NCBI RefSeq assembly: GCF_019649015.1
Contig: NZ_BLPI01000001.1
Location: forward strand, 2,559,001-2,623,000
DNA length: 64,000 nt
Direction: 5' to 3'
Origin: Agarivorans litoreus
GTDB lineage: Bacteria > Pseudomonadota > Gammaproteobacteria > Enterobacterales > Celerinatantimonadaceae
The notes beneath the pieces are model-generated. The model saw only the letters and a list, made by a program, of their open reading frames with translations. It searched no databases and had not been told where the DNA came from. The translations under genes and the position numbers were made by a program. Position 1 is the first letter of the stretch, and every line of letters starts with the position of its first letter. This document shows, piece after piece, positions 8,438 to 17,307 of this stretch.

Positions 8438-9719
8438 GTTAAAATACCAGGGCAAGCGCATGAATGTTTTTTGACCGATTGTCTGCGTCGAAACTTAGCT
8501 ATCAGCCATTGCTGAGAACCCGGCGACCAACACCTTCTCGAGGTTTTCAGTTTTCATCCAGCAGCGCTTCTGCTTCGTCGGAATACTGGCCTTAGTCGGC
8601 TCAGAGCGCAGCATGTTCAATGACATATGGCGCAGACAAGCTAGGTTTTCCGCTGCGTTCTTTTTAAATATCTGACAGGCGTCTTCCTGCAAACTGACAT
8701 CGAGCACCCAGTGCATCGCTTCAATGGCCCAATGCTCGCGAACAGCAGTGGCAATTTGCGTCGCTGTCATCTCTTTAGAACTGATGTAGTAACGGTACTC
8801 AAGGCTGGTCGGTTTGCCTTTTTCGGTGCGATAGCTCTCAACCATAGCAATGGTATTCAGGCTGCACCAGTTACTGAAATCGCCTTCCAGCGCATCTGCT
8901 CTGAGTACGTGGCTGATTCGGGATTCTATCCGTCCCCGACCTGTTTCAGTCTGAAGCTCTTGTGCGTCAGGTGATTGCCCGCGCTGCTTACTGAATGCTG
9001 CCTGTACCGCTTTTGCCAGGTTGCTCTGATTGCCCTTTACCGCCAGCAGGTAGTGACCACCTTGCTTAACAATGGCTTTAGCGATCTTGGTCTGGCATGC
9101 CATGGCATCAATGGTGACCAGTGCGCCACGCAGCTCAAGCATCTTTATCAGTTCCGGGATTGCGATGATTTCGTTGCTCTTGCTGTCGGTTTTTAGCTGT
9201 CCGAGAACCAACTTATTGGCTGACGCATAAGCGCTGACCATGTGGATGGCGCTACTGCGTTCGTCGCGATTGTAGGAGCCTCGGAGCGTTTTGCCATCGA
9301 TAGCAACAACGTTGCCTTCAGTTAGTTCATGTACCGCTTTCATCCACACCAGAAAGCTCTCTCTGAACTGTTCAGGTTCAACGCTTGAGATGATCCGGGC
9401 AAAGGTGTCATCGACAGGAACACCGAGTTTAAAAAGCCCGTGGTCCCTAAACCAGTCGTGGTGGCCAAGCACGTATTCACGAATATCGTGCCAGCCTTTT
9501 GCGCCGGAAATCACCGCACACAAGGTACCAAACAACACATCGAACAGCGGGTGACGCACCTTGGCTCCTTGGCGAGGGTCTTCGACGGGCTTAAAGTGTT
9601 CCTGAAACGATTTGATGTGCATGGTGAGGGCTCCCAAAAAGAGAGCATATGATCACAGACGGCGATCGGCGTCAAATCAAAGGGCGAAAGCGTTCATGAT
9701 CTCGCCCTGGTTAAAATAC
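8438..9719 (-). mobile_element. ISAs1-family insertion sequence, complete
   Basis: The element spans 8448-9709 (1262 bp). Its ends are imperfect inverted repeats: CAGGGCAAGCGCATGAA at the left and, on the other strand at the right, CAGGGCGAGATCATGAA. It is flanked by a perfect 10-bp direct repeat GTTAAAATAC (8438-8447 and 9710-9719), the target duplication. The single transposase gene is intact. Insertion was into the gap between the CBM genes and the GH52 gene and interrupts no visible frame. The intact ends and duplication suggest a fairly recent insertion. Confidence 0.93.
8495..9622 (-). CDS. ISAs1-family transposase
   Basis: DDE transposase of about 375 residues. It has the N-terminal DUF4338/ISAs1 region (KPVEDPRQGAKVRHPLFDVLFG), the first catalytic Asp in VVAIDGKTLRGSYNRD, the second in ALVTIDAMACQTKIAKAI, and the Glu region REHWAIEAMHWVLDVSLQED. 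It ends MLRSEPTKASIPTKQKRC then a short tail, the usual family terminus. The ATG at 9622 follows GGGAG and gives the common MHIKSFQEHF start; the frame extends five codons further. It appears full length, so the element may still be active. Confidence 0.95.
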   Translation of the reverse strand: MHIKSFQEHFKPVEDPRQGAKVRHPLFDVLFGTLCAVISGAKGWHDIREYVLGHHDWFRDHGLFKLGVPVDDTFARIISSVEPEQFRESFLVWMKAVHELTEGNVVAIDGKTLRGSYNRDERSSAIHMVSAYASANKLVLGQLKTDSKSNEIIAIPELIKMLELRGALVTIDAMACQTKIAKAIVKQGGHYLLAVKGNQSNLAKAVQAAFSKQRGQSPDAQELQTETGRGRIESRISHVLRADALEGDFSNWCSLNTIAMVESYRTEKGKPTSLEYRYYISSKEMTATQIATAVREHWAIEAMHWVLDVSLQEDACQIFKKNAAENLACLRHMSLNMLRSEPTKASIPTKQKRCWMKTENLEKVLVAGFSAMADS

Positions 9720-10185
9720 TCGATAACTGCATTAGAATTTTTGATTGTAGAGTAACTACTTATCGAAAAATCCTGGCTTATTCTCGAGCATTTTCCTGTG
9801 TTATTTCTGATCACTTACTTAGTGTGGTTGGTATAAGAGACCTTTCTTGCCAGCGTGCTGATTCGATGGTTCTTTTCCCCCTGTGAAGTTAATGCTCCTA
9901 TGGTGTTTGATATACCACATGGATTTACGTTTTTTTACTCTGCTATTTCCTAATGTCATAAAGCCTCGGCTTTTTATGACAGGCCTCAAATCTTGTTGTT
10001 TATTTCTTTGAATCACTTATCTAGCTTGGGTAGATTAAACTTCATGAAAGCGCTTACACTGTTTTCACTTTGTTGGCGCTAGCAGTTTTAATAGTCTTGG
10101 TCGCTAAAATGCTCGGATTTCGCTAATTATGTAAAGTAATTGGTGTAATTTAGCTTGCCAGCGCCTTTATTCCTTGGGAGTTATT
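9720..10185 (+). promoter_or_regulatory. GH52 gene control region
   Basis: The 466-bp leader has no supported gene. Bases 9971-9994 are identical to 13638-13661 upstream of the ABC transporter (core ATGACAGGCCTCAAATCTT). Further matches TTTATT and TTTGAA sit at the same spacing just after it. Exactly 70 bp downstream of the block, in both leaders, is GAAAGCGCTTACA (10046-10058 here), a LacI-type palindrome around AAGCGCTT. A short AAAGCC/GGCTTT hairpin with T run at 9960-9975 precedes the block. I infer two operators, one perhaps for the XylR-like protein encoded next door. Confidence 0.7.
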
Positions 10186-12267
10186 ATGGAACAAAATCAG
10201 CAGTTTTTTCATGCACATCACTCGCCTATGGGCGCATTAGCGAGTTTTACAATAGGGGAGTTTGGCGAGCATGGAGGAATGGGGCTGGAGTTAGGTGCGC
10301 CCTTTGCCGGTAACGTATATGTGGGTTATCAAGATGGTGAAGGCGTAGTTAATGCGTTTCCATTTTATAAAGGCGCCAACGACCAAAGCGAGCGTTATGT
10401 ACAAAAAGACGACACTTCCAGCTTAACTGAGCGCTTATTTGATGATATCCAGCGTGATTATGCTTGGGGCAGTGATACTTTTGCCGCACCGGGTATTTCT
10501 TTTAAGGTGTTGAGTCCGTTTTTTGAAGTGCCTGATCCTAGCTTGGCAGAACACAAAAAGCTTAAGCAAGCTAGCTGTCCTGCGGTATATGTGGAGCTTA
10601 GTTTTAATAATACTTCCGATAAAGACTGGACCGGTTTTTTTGCCCTGCAAGGTGACGAGTTACGCTGGAACAAGCTAGTAGATGGCGATGACAATGGCAT
10701 GATTGGGGTAACCTGCCGTGACAGCATAGGTATTGCCACGCAAAGCTCGGGCGCACGTGCTTTTAGCCACTTTTCAGTGCAAAGTGCCTTGAGCAAAATC
10801 GGAAATAATGACTGCTTTATGTTAGGCCCCACTGCGGGGGTAATGATTGACGTGAAAGCCGGTGAAACAGTTACGCTGCGTTTAGCGCTAGGTTTTTACT
10901 TGGGTGGAAATGTTACTTTTAACCGTGCAATGCAATATTACTACACCCAGCATTTTACTGGCTTAACCGATGTGCTTGCTTACGGCCTAGAGCACTTTGA
11001 CAGTTATGCAGCGATAGCTGAAGCCTCAGACAAGCAGCTACGTGCTAGTAAGCTTAATAGTCATCAGCAGTTCTTGTTAGCGCATGCTACTCGCAGTTAT
11101 TACGGTTCTACCCAGTGGTTATTTGATGGAACAGAGTCTGTGTGGGTAGTGAATGAAGGCGAGTATTTAATGATGAACACCCTCGACCTTACTGTTGATA
11201 TGCTGTTTTTTGAGATGCAGCAAAACCCGTGGACGGTGAAAAACACCCTAGAGCAATTCCTCAAGCAATATAGTTTCTATGACGAAATCTTTGACCCAGC
11301 TAATCCGGAGCAGAACTATAAAGGTGGTATCTCATTTACGCATGATATGGGTGTATCGAATAACTGGAGTCCAAAAGGTCAAAGTTCTTACGAGGTTGCC
11401 GGTTTAGATCGTTTGTGCTTTAGCCACATGACTTACGAGCAGTTAACTAACTGGGTATTGTGTTGTGGTGTTTATATTAGTAAAACCAATGACCAAGGCT
11501 TTGCCACCGAGCAGCGCGGTACTTTAATCGATTGTTTGCAGTCTTTGCTTAATCGCGACCACCCTGATGCTGAATTACGTGACGGTATCATGAGCTTTGA
11601 GTCGGCTCGCACCGAGCAAGGCGGCGAGATTACCACCTACGATTCACTTGATCACAGTTTAGGCCAAGCGCGTGGCAATATTTACCTAGCAGGTAAGAGC
11701 TGGGCGGCCTATTTAGCCATAGCTAAGGTGTTGCAAGATCTGGGTGAAAGCGAGCAAGCAGAGACCGCCCTAGCTGCGGCTAAACGTTGCGCCGATAAGT
11801 TAAGCAACAGCTTTGATACGCAACTCGGCTATATACCTGCAGTGCTGGATGGCCACTCTACCAGCGCGATTATTCCAGCTATTGAAGCCTTAGTTTACCC
11901 TTATGAAATGGGCTTGCTAGAGGCTGTGTCAGAACAAGGCCCTTATGGGGAATACATTAAAGTACTTAAAACGCATCTAAAATATATATTAAACGATGAG
12001 CATTGCTTGTACCCTGATGGCGCATGGAAGCTCTCATCTACCGCCGATAACTCTTGGGTTAGTAAAATTTATTTAAACCAATACGTTGCGCGTAAAGTAT
12101 TAAACATAGACCTAGCCAATAGCATAGAGGCCGATGCCGCTCATCAACGTTGGCAAACATTAGGTGCAAGCAAGCATGCATGTTGTGATCAGTTTAGCTC
12201 GGGCAAACCTATTGGTAGTTTGTATTATCCGCGCTGTGTGACCAACATCTTGTGGTTGAACGAATAG
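10186..12267 (+). CDS. GH52 beta-xylosidase
   Basis: This 693-residue protein follows the GH52 family, compared from memory with Geobacillus stearothermophilus XynB2, over its whole length: FFHAHHSPMGALASFTIGE at the start, then WVVNEGEYLMMNTLDLTVD, GGISFTHDMGV, FSHMTYEQLTNWVLCC, EITTYDSLDHSLGQARGN, and SSTADNSWVSKIYLNQ near the end. The expected nucleophile is Glu324 (VVNEG) and the acid/base Asp486 (TTYDS), equivalent to E335 and D495 in XynB2; both are present. GH52 enzymes are retaining exo-beta-1,4-xylosidases on xylobiose and short xylo-oligosaccharides. There is no signal peptide, so it should act in the cytoplasm on imported substrate. GGGAG precedes the ATG at 10186. It is followed by a xylR-like gene. 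Confidence 0.95.
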   Translation: MEQNQQFFHAHHSPMGALASFTIGEFGEHGGMGLELGAPFAGNVYVGYQDGEGVVNAFPFYKGANDQSERYVQKDDTSSLTERLFDDIQRDYAWGSDTFAAPGISFKVLSPFFEVPDPSLAEHKKLKQASCPAVYVELSFNNTSDKDWTGFFALQGDELRWNKLVDGDDNGMIGVTCRDSIGIATQSSGARAFSHFSVQSALSKIGNNDCFMLGPTAGVMIDVKAGETVTLRLALGFYLGGNVTFNRAMQYYYTQHFTGLTDVLAYGLEHFDSYAAIAEASDKQLRASKLNSHQQFLLAHATRSYYGSTQWLFDGTESVWVVNEGEYLMMNTLDLTVDMLFFEMQQNPWTVKNTLEQFLKQYSFYDEIFDPANPEQNYKGGISFTHDMGVSNNWSPKGQSSYEVAGLDRLCFSHMTYEQLTNWVLCCGVYISKTNDQGFATEQRGTLIDCLQSLLNRDHPDAELRDGIMSFESARTEQGGEITTYDSLDHSLGQARGNIYLAGKSWAAYLAIAKVLQDLGESEQAETALAAAKRCADKLSNSFDTQLGYIPAVLDGHSTSAIIPAIEALVYPYEMGLLEAVSEQGPYGEYIKVLKTHLKYILNDEHCLYPDGAWKLSSTADNSWVSKIYLNQYVARKVLNIDLANSIEADAAHQRWQTLGASKHACCDQFSSGKPIGSLYYPRCVTNILWLNE

Positions 12268-12329
12268 TTAGTACCACCGCAAATTTTCTTGGCTTAGCGC
12301 TAGCCGCTAAGCCAAGTTGTAGGTACTAA
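12268..12329. other. Nested hairpin between GH52 and xylR genes
   Basis: A perfect 12-bp stem CTTGGCTTAGCG / CGCTAAGCCAAG (12288-12299 and 12305-12316, 5-base loop) is enclosed by an outer 8-bp arm pair TTAGTACC / GGTACTAA (12268-12275 and 12322-12329). It starts directly after the GH52 stop codon. No T run follows, so a simple intrinsic terminator is unlikely; an mRNA-processing or stabilising element or an operator is possible. Confidence 0.7.
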
Positions 12330-12378
12330 TACTCTTATACTGGTATTGGCGGCTAGTGGGGAGCAAAGGAGCCTTAAA

Positions 12379-13482
12379 ATGCGTAACAATAACGCTGTAC
12401 TGTTATTACTGGATGTTAAACATCCCTATGACCGAGAAATATTGCAGGGCATTACGCATAATCCTAGTCCTATGGCTCGTTGGATGCAGCCAGAAGTAAT
12501 GACTATTTCAGAAGCCAACTTAGTGAAGCTTGATCGCTTTTGTGGGGTGATTGCCGATTTTGATAAGCCCGGTGTAGCCGCCTTCTGTGAAAAACTTTCA
12601 CTGCCCTTAGTGGCTATCTCTGGTTCGCGTTTAAGCCTTCCCTCACAAGCTCACTTAGCCAGAGTGAGCCCCGATAGCTTCGCCATTGTCGAGTTAATCG
12701 TACAATCGTTTTTAGCGAAAGGTATTCGCCGAGTTGGCTTCTTTAGCGGGGTGCCAGCATTTACTGCACCATGGGTAAAAGAGCGTAAATTTGCTCTCGC
12801 TAAAATCGCCCTTAAATACCGCCTTGAATACGTAGAGTTAACGGTACCTGAATTGGTGAAGCCAGAGAGTACAGTGGGTGTGGTAGCCGCATCTGATACT
12901 CAGGCCAGGCAGTTTGCCAGCCTATGCAATGATCAAAACATCAGTGTACCCGAGCACTATTCATTAATTGGTATTGATGCTGACCCTACTGAAAGCGCTT
13001 TATCACCTATCTCTTTGTGCTCTGCGGTATTGCCTATCCGGCAAATTGGTGAACAGGCCTTAGCGGTGCTGCAAGAACAAATCGAAGGTAAGCCAGCACG
13101 TGAAGTATTGGTGCCCGCTACTGAGTTAGTGAGTGGCGCTTCTGCTGATAATGCTACTCAAATGGATCCATTGATCACTAAGGCACTATTTTTTTTGAAT
13201 AGCAATTTTCATCGACGGATCAAAGTAGAGCAAGTTGTCGACTATTGTGCGGTATCTCGCAAAACTCTTGAAACACGATTCAAGCAAGTTCTTGGTAAAA
13301 CGGTACACCAGCAGTTACATCAAGTACGTATGGAATTTGCTAAGCAGCAGCTGACTTCAACCACTTCTTCGGTGGATGCCATCGCCGATGCCGCAGGATT
13401 CTCTAATCAGCACTATTTATACTATTTGTTTCGGCAGGAGATGGAGATGACTCCTAACCAATACAGACAAAAGTTTGCGTGA
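12379..13482 (+). CDS. xylR: XylR-like AraC-family regulator
   Basis: The 367-residue protein has two domains. Residues about 1-260 form a LacI/periplasmic-binding-like sensor (LLLLDVKHPYDREILQGI, GVIADFDKPGV, PEHYSLIGIDADPTESALSP). A C-terminal AraC-type double HTH (about 265-367) contains KVEQVVDYCAVSRKTLETRF and SSVDAIADAAGFSNQHYLYY. This architecture and the IADFD, GIDAD and LSS-type segments match E. coli XylR, the xylose-responsive activator. ATG at 12379 follows AAAGGAG; the frame extends 11 codons further. Placed between the beta-xylosidase and the transporter, it probably controls both, through the shared 24-base block. The inducer could be xylose or a xylo-oligosaccharide. Confidence 0.85.
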   Translation: MRNNNAVLLLLDVKHPYDREILQGITHNPSPMARWMQPEVMTISEANLVKLDRFCGVIADFDKPGVAAFCEKLSLPLVAISGSRLSLPSQAHLARVSPDSFAIVELIVQSFLAKGIRRVGFFSGVPAFTAPWVKERKFALAKIALKYRLEYVELTVPELVKPESTVGVVAASDTQARQFASLCNDQNISVPEHYSLIGIDADPTESALSPISLCSAVLPIRQIGEQALAVLQEQIEGKPAREVLVPATELVSGASADNATQMDPLITKALFFLNSNFHRRIKVEQVVDYCAVSRKTLETRFKQVLGKTVHQQLHQVRMEFAKQQLTSTTSSVDAIADAAGFSNQHYLYYLFRQEMEMTPNQYRQKFA

Positions 13483-13801
13483 ACCCCCTCTGACGTAGTC
13501 TTTCACACTATGAAAGCCTTTCTTAAGGCATATAAATGAGTTTTCTTTGGTCGCTTTATCGCGCAAAGACAGCGGTTTTAGCCAGTAAATATTATGTTTT
13601 ATAGTTTAATTGTTGCTATTTGTCATGATACTGGCTTTTTTTATGACAGGCCTCAAATCTTAACCTTTATTCGTTTGAAGACCTTTTCAGGCTTAGCTAA
13701 AGTTGATTCCAAGAAAGCGCTTACATGGGATTTGAAACGGAGCGAATCTGTTGGCTCATATTAACGCCTCTCCACATTAAAACTTATGGAAATGAAACAT
13801 C
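13483..13801 (+). promoter_or_regulatory. ABC transporter control region
   Basis: Four items are seen. TTTCACACTATGAAAG at 13501-13516 is identical to 5990-6005. AGCCAGTA and TACTGGCT flank a loop of about 45 bases and precede a T run near 13635-13642; this may terminate xylR. Bases 13638-13661 repeat the 24-base block upstream of the GH52 gene. GAAAGCGCTTACA at 13713-13725 lies 70 bp from that block, as upstream of GH52. A promoter between about 13665 and 13760 is expected, but I cannot fix its boxes. Confidence 0.7.
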
Positions 13802-14905
13802 ATGGCAGCAGTTACATTTAATAATTTGAAAAAACGTTTTGGTAAAACGGAAGTAGTGAAAAGCTTCGACTTGCACATTAATGATGGCGAGTTTGTGGTT
13901 TTGCTTGGCCCTTCTGGTTGCGGTAAATCAACAACGCTAAGAATGCTGGCTGGCTTGGAGGATATTTCAGAAGGTGAAATTTTCATCGCTGATGAATTAG
14001 TTAATGACCTACACCCAATGGAACGTAACATCGCCATGGTGTTCCAAAGCTATGCCTTATACCCACACATGAGCGTTGAGCAAAACATTGCCTTTGGTTT
14101 GAAAATGACCGGCGTAGCAAAAGATGAGATTGCTAAGCGTGTTAAATACGCGGCAGACATGTTGGAGCTAACACCGCTACTACAACGTAAACCTAAAGAG
14201 TTATCCGGTGGTCAGCGTCAACGTGTGGCAATGGGCCGCGCAATGGTACGTACACCAGAAGTATTCTTGTTTGATGAGCCTTTATCTAACTTAGACGCCA
14301 AACTTCGTGGCTCTATGCGTGCTGAGATTAAAACCCTGCACGACAAGCTAGGCACGACTACCCTCTATGTAACCCACGATCAAGTTGAAGCGATGACTTT
14401 GGCCGACCGTATCGTGATTCTTAAAGACGGTTACATTGAACAAGTGGGTACACCAAAACAAATCTTTGAAGAGCCAGCTAACAAATTTGTGGCTTCATTC
14501 ATTGGTGCCCCAGAAATGAATATGATCCCAGCAACCATCAAGAAGGCTGGCACAGTATCAAGCTTGGTATTCTCTGACCAACACATCGACTTACCAGCGA
14601 TGTACAGCGAAGACAACCAAGTATGTACCTTGGGCATTCGTCCAAGTGACCTGTATCTACATCAACGTTCTATTGAATCAGAAACCATTGGTAGCGTGAA
14701 AGCTGATGTTATCGGCGTCGAGCTTTTAGGTGCTACCTACCACGTGCAATGTGAGCTAGATGGTGCACGCTTTATTGCTGAAGTGGCAATTGCTGACGAT
14801 GTAAACGCTGATATGGACGATAAAGTGGAGTTGTTCTTCGATATTTCGCGGATCCACTTGTTTAGTAATGAAACCGGAAAGGCAATCTTGCCAAAAATGA
14901 ACTAG
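13802..14905 (+). CDS. Sugar ABC transporter ATP-binding protein
   Basis: ATPase subunit of 367 residues of the MalK/UgpC/MsmX type. Walker [10 protein letters not shown] is at about 36-44, Q-loop [10 protein letters not shown] near 82, signature LSGGQRQR at about 134-141, Walker B VFLFDEP at 154-160 and switch His in [11 protein letters not shown]-terminal TOBE/OB regulatory domain (from about 240) is present. It powers the permease pair encoded downstream on the inner face of the membrane. The ribosome site is poor (GGAAATGAAACATC). It is the first gene of a four-gene transporter operon that follows xylR, so the substrate is most likely xylo-oligosaccharides. Confidence 0.93.
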   Translation: MAAVTFNNLKKRFGKTEVVKSFDLHINDGEFVVLLGPSGCGKSTTLRMLAGLEDISEGEIFIADELVNDLHPMERNIAMVFQSYALYPHMSVEQNIAFGLKMTGVAKDEIAKRVKYAADMLELTPLLQRKPKELSGGQRQRVAMGRAMVRTPEVFLFDEPLSNLDAKLRGSMRAEIKTLHDKLGTTTLYVTHDQVEAMTLADRIVILKDGYIEQVGTPKQIFEEPANKFVASFIGAPEMNMIPATIKKAGTVSSLVFSDQHIDLPAMYSEDNQVCTLGIRPSDLYLHQRSIESETIGSVKADVIGVELLGATYHVQCELDGARFIAEVAIADDVNADMDDKVELFFDISRIHLFSNETGKAILPKMN

Positions 14906-14991
14906 TTACTCCCAGCGCTTGAAAAAGCGTAGGCGCACTAGCCAATTGCGACATTGAATAATAATAAAGTTCATGTACTTAGGAGAATAGG

Positions 14992-16251
14992 ATGTTTAAT
15001 AAAAAGAAACTTGGAACAGTAGCGTTAGCCCTAGGCACTACGCTGGCGTTAACTGCAACGTCAGCATGGGCAAAAACTACCTTAACAGTTGCTTCATTCC
15101 CAAGCTTTGACCAAGCGGTAAACTCTGCAATTCCGCTATACAAAAAGCTTCACCCAGAAGTAGAAATCAAATTAGTATCACTTGCTTATGGTGACCACCA
15201 CAATGCAATGACCACTGCTCTAGCCACTGGCGGTAACCTGCCTGACGTAATGGGTATTGAATATGGTTACATTGGCCGCTTTGCAGCTTCTGGTGGCTTG
15301 GAAGATCTACGTGCAGCGCCTTACAGCGCCGAGCAATACGAAAAACTATTCTCTAAATTTACTATTCCTTTAGCTACCGGTGGTAGTGGTACCTTAGCTG
15401 CAATGCCTGCGGACATCGGTCCTGGTGCGTTGTTCTACCGTGAAGACATCTTGGAAAAAGCGGGTGTGACTCACGCAGAGTTAACTAAGGACTGGGATTC
15501 TTACATTGCTGCGGGTAAAAAAATTAAAGAAGCGACAGGTTCTTACCTTGTTTCAAGTGCAACAGATATTAAAGACATTGTAATCCGTAGTGGATTAAAA
15601 GATGGCCAAGGTATCTATTTTGATGCAGACAACACGATTACTGTTGAGTCTGACCGCTTTAAAGAAGCGTTCCGTTTAGCTAAAGCAGTTCGTGAAGCGG
15701 GTATCGATGCTCAAGTGGGTGCATGGAGCTCAGAGTGGACCGAAGGTCTACGTCGCGGCACTATCGCTTCTCAAATGATGGGTGCTTGGTTAGGTGGCCA
15801 CTTAAATGGTTGGATTGCCCCAGACAGTAAAGGTCTATGGCGTTCATCTCAACTACCTGCTGGCGCATACGCAAGCTGGGGTGGTTCGTTCTACGCTATT
15901 CCTAAGAAAGCTAAAAACAAAGAAGCGGCTTGGGAATTCATTAAATTCATGACTATGAACAAAGAAATGCAAATTGCTGCATTCCGTGACTTAGACGCTT
16001 TCCCTGCTCTTGTTGAAGCGCAAAACGATGATTTTGTTAATCAACCAATTGAGTACTTAGGTGGCCAAGTTGCACGTGTTCAGTGGAAAGAAGCTGCTGA
16101 CCGTATTCCAGCAATGGACGTACACAAGCATGATCCAGTTGCAGAGCAAATCATCAATGATGCTCTAGAAGCTGTACTTGAGCGTGACGCTGACATTGAC
16201 ACTGTGTTAGCTGACGCTGCAAAACAAATCAAACGTCGCGCTAGACGTTAA
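14992..16251 (+). CDS. Sugar ABC transporter substrate-binding protein
   Basis: Periplasmic binding protein of 419 residues (family 1, oligosaccharide type). The signal peptide ends at TSAWA-KT (about residue 27). Then come the usual LTVASFPSFDQAVNSAIPLY strand, a DVMGIEYGYIGRFAASGGLEDL segment and the C-terminal AWEFIKFMTMNKEMQ helix common in these proteins. AGGAGAATAGG precedes the ATG. The gene is 86 bp after the ATPase gene and followed by a hairpin that probably keeps its mRNA level above that of the permeases. The ligand is inferred only from the GH52 neighbour. Confidence 0.92.
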   Translation: MFNKKKLGTVALALGTTLALTATSAWAKTTLTVASFPSFDQAVNSAIPLYKKLHPEVEIKLVSLAYGDHHNAMTTALATGGNLPDVMGIEYGYIGRFAASGGLEDLRAAPYSAEQYEKLFSKFTIPLATGGSGTLAAMPADIGPGALFYREDILEKAGVTHAELTKDWDSYIAAGKKIKEATGSYLVSSATDIKDIVIRSGLKDGQGIYFDADNTITVESDRFKEAFRLAKAVREAGIDAQVGAWSSEWTEGLRRGTIASQMMGAWLGGHLNGWIAPDSKGLWRSSQLPAGAYASWGGSFYAIPKKAKNKEAAWEFIKFMTMNKEMQIAAFRDLDAFPALVEAQNDDFVNQPIEYLGGQVARVQWKEAADRIPAMDVHKHDPVAEQIINDALEAVLERDADIDTVLADAAKQIKRRARR

Positions 16252-16261
16252 TATTAACACT

Positions 16262-16291
16262 GAGGGAGCTGGCCTCCCTCTCTTTCTTTTT
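16262..16291 (+). terminator. Intra-operon attenuator after the binding protein
   Basis: Stem GAGGGAG / CTCCCTC (16262-16268 and 16274-16280) with a T-rich tail, located between the binding-protein and permease genes. Partial termination here would favour binding-protein expression, a common pattern in such operons. Confidence 0.7.
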
Positions 16292-16305
16292 GTCGGGAGT
16301 TAAAG

Positions 16306-17298
16306 ATGTCTTCTGTCGAGTCTGCCGTAAGACCACCAGTAGTTAAAATTAGAAAGCGGACCCTAAAGCAGCGACTAAATGCTAGTGGCTATAAGTGGGC
16401 TCCTTACTTATTTGTCAGTCCATTTTTTGTTATTTTTGCTGTGTTTGGGTTATTTCCCTTACTGTTTTCTTTATTTCTATCGTTTCATTACTGGGAGCCG
16501 GCAGCTGGTTTAGGTGCTATGGAATGGGTAGGTATCGAGAACTTTACCTTTACCTTAACCGATGGTTGGTTCCAAACGTCTGTTTATAACACTATTTGGA
16601 TAGCCTTGGCTGCGGGTATCCCCCAGCACGTTGTTGCTATTCCATTGGCTTATTTTTTACATACCAGCTTTAAACGCAGCCGTAATACGGTAGTGGGTAT
16701 GTACTTCTTGCCTTTCATTACCTCGTCGGTAGCGATTTCCTTGGTATTTACTACCTTGTTCTCGCGTGACTTCGGCATGATTAACATGCTGTTCACTTCA
16801 GCAGGTAACTGGACAGTAGGCGACATTCAACCTTTGGCTTGGTTATTCCCGACGGCCAATATTGATTGGAACCGTCCTGAATATACTAAAACGATGATTG
16901 CTTTCGTAGTGTTCTGGCGCTATGTGGGGTGGAACACCGTATTGTACTTATCTGCAATGCAAACCATTCCAAAAGATTTATATGAAGCGGCCACTGTGGA
17001 TGGCGCTAAACGTTGGCAACAATTCTGGTACATCACTGTGCCTATGCTTAAGCCGATGATGTTCTTCGCGGTAACCTTAACCATTATTGGTAACCTGCAG
17101 TTGTTTGAAGAACCGTTCATTATTACCGGTGGTACGGGTGGTATTGAGCAAGCAGGTAAAACTGCCGCAATGCACATGTACATTACCGCATTCGTAGAGG
17201 GTGACTTTGGTACTGCATCAGCTATCTCTTGGATTCTGTTTGCTCTGATTGCCTTCCTCACCTGGGGTAACAATAAATTGCTCGGTGAGAAGAAGTAG
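16306..17298 (+). CDS. Sugar ABC transporter permease, MalF type
   Basis: Inner-membrane permease of 330 residues with about six transmembrane segments; the first is WAPYLFVSPFFVIFAVFGLF. The EAA loop (DLYEAATVDGAKRWQQFWYI, followed by TVPMLKPM) that docks on the ATPase is near residues 225-250. It pairs with the following permease, starts 54 bp after the binding-protein gene and has a GGGAG ribosome site. Confidence 0.92.
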   Translation: MSSVESAVRPPVVKIRKRTLKQRLNASGYKWAPYLFVSPFFVIFAVFGLFPLLFSLFLSFHYWEPAAGLGAMEWVGIENFTFTLTDGWFQTSVYNTIWIALAAGIPQHVVAIPLAYFLHTSFKRSRNTVVGMYFLPFITSSVAISLVFTTLFSRDFGMINMLFTSAGNWTVGDIQPLAWLFPTANIDWNRPEYTKTMIAFVVFWRYVGWNTVLYLSAMQTIPKDLYEAATVDGAKRWQQFWYITVPMLKPMMFFAVTLTIIGNLQLFEEPFIITGGTGGIEQAGKTAAMHMYITAFVEGDFGTASAISWILFALIAFLTWGNNKLLGEKK

Positions 17299-17307
17299 GA
17301 CCGAATT

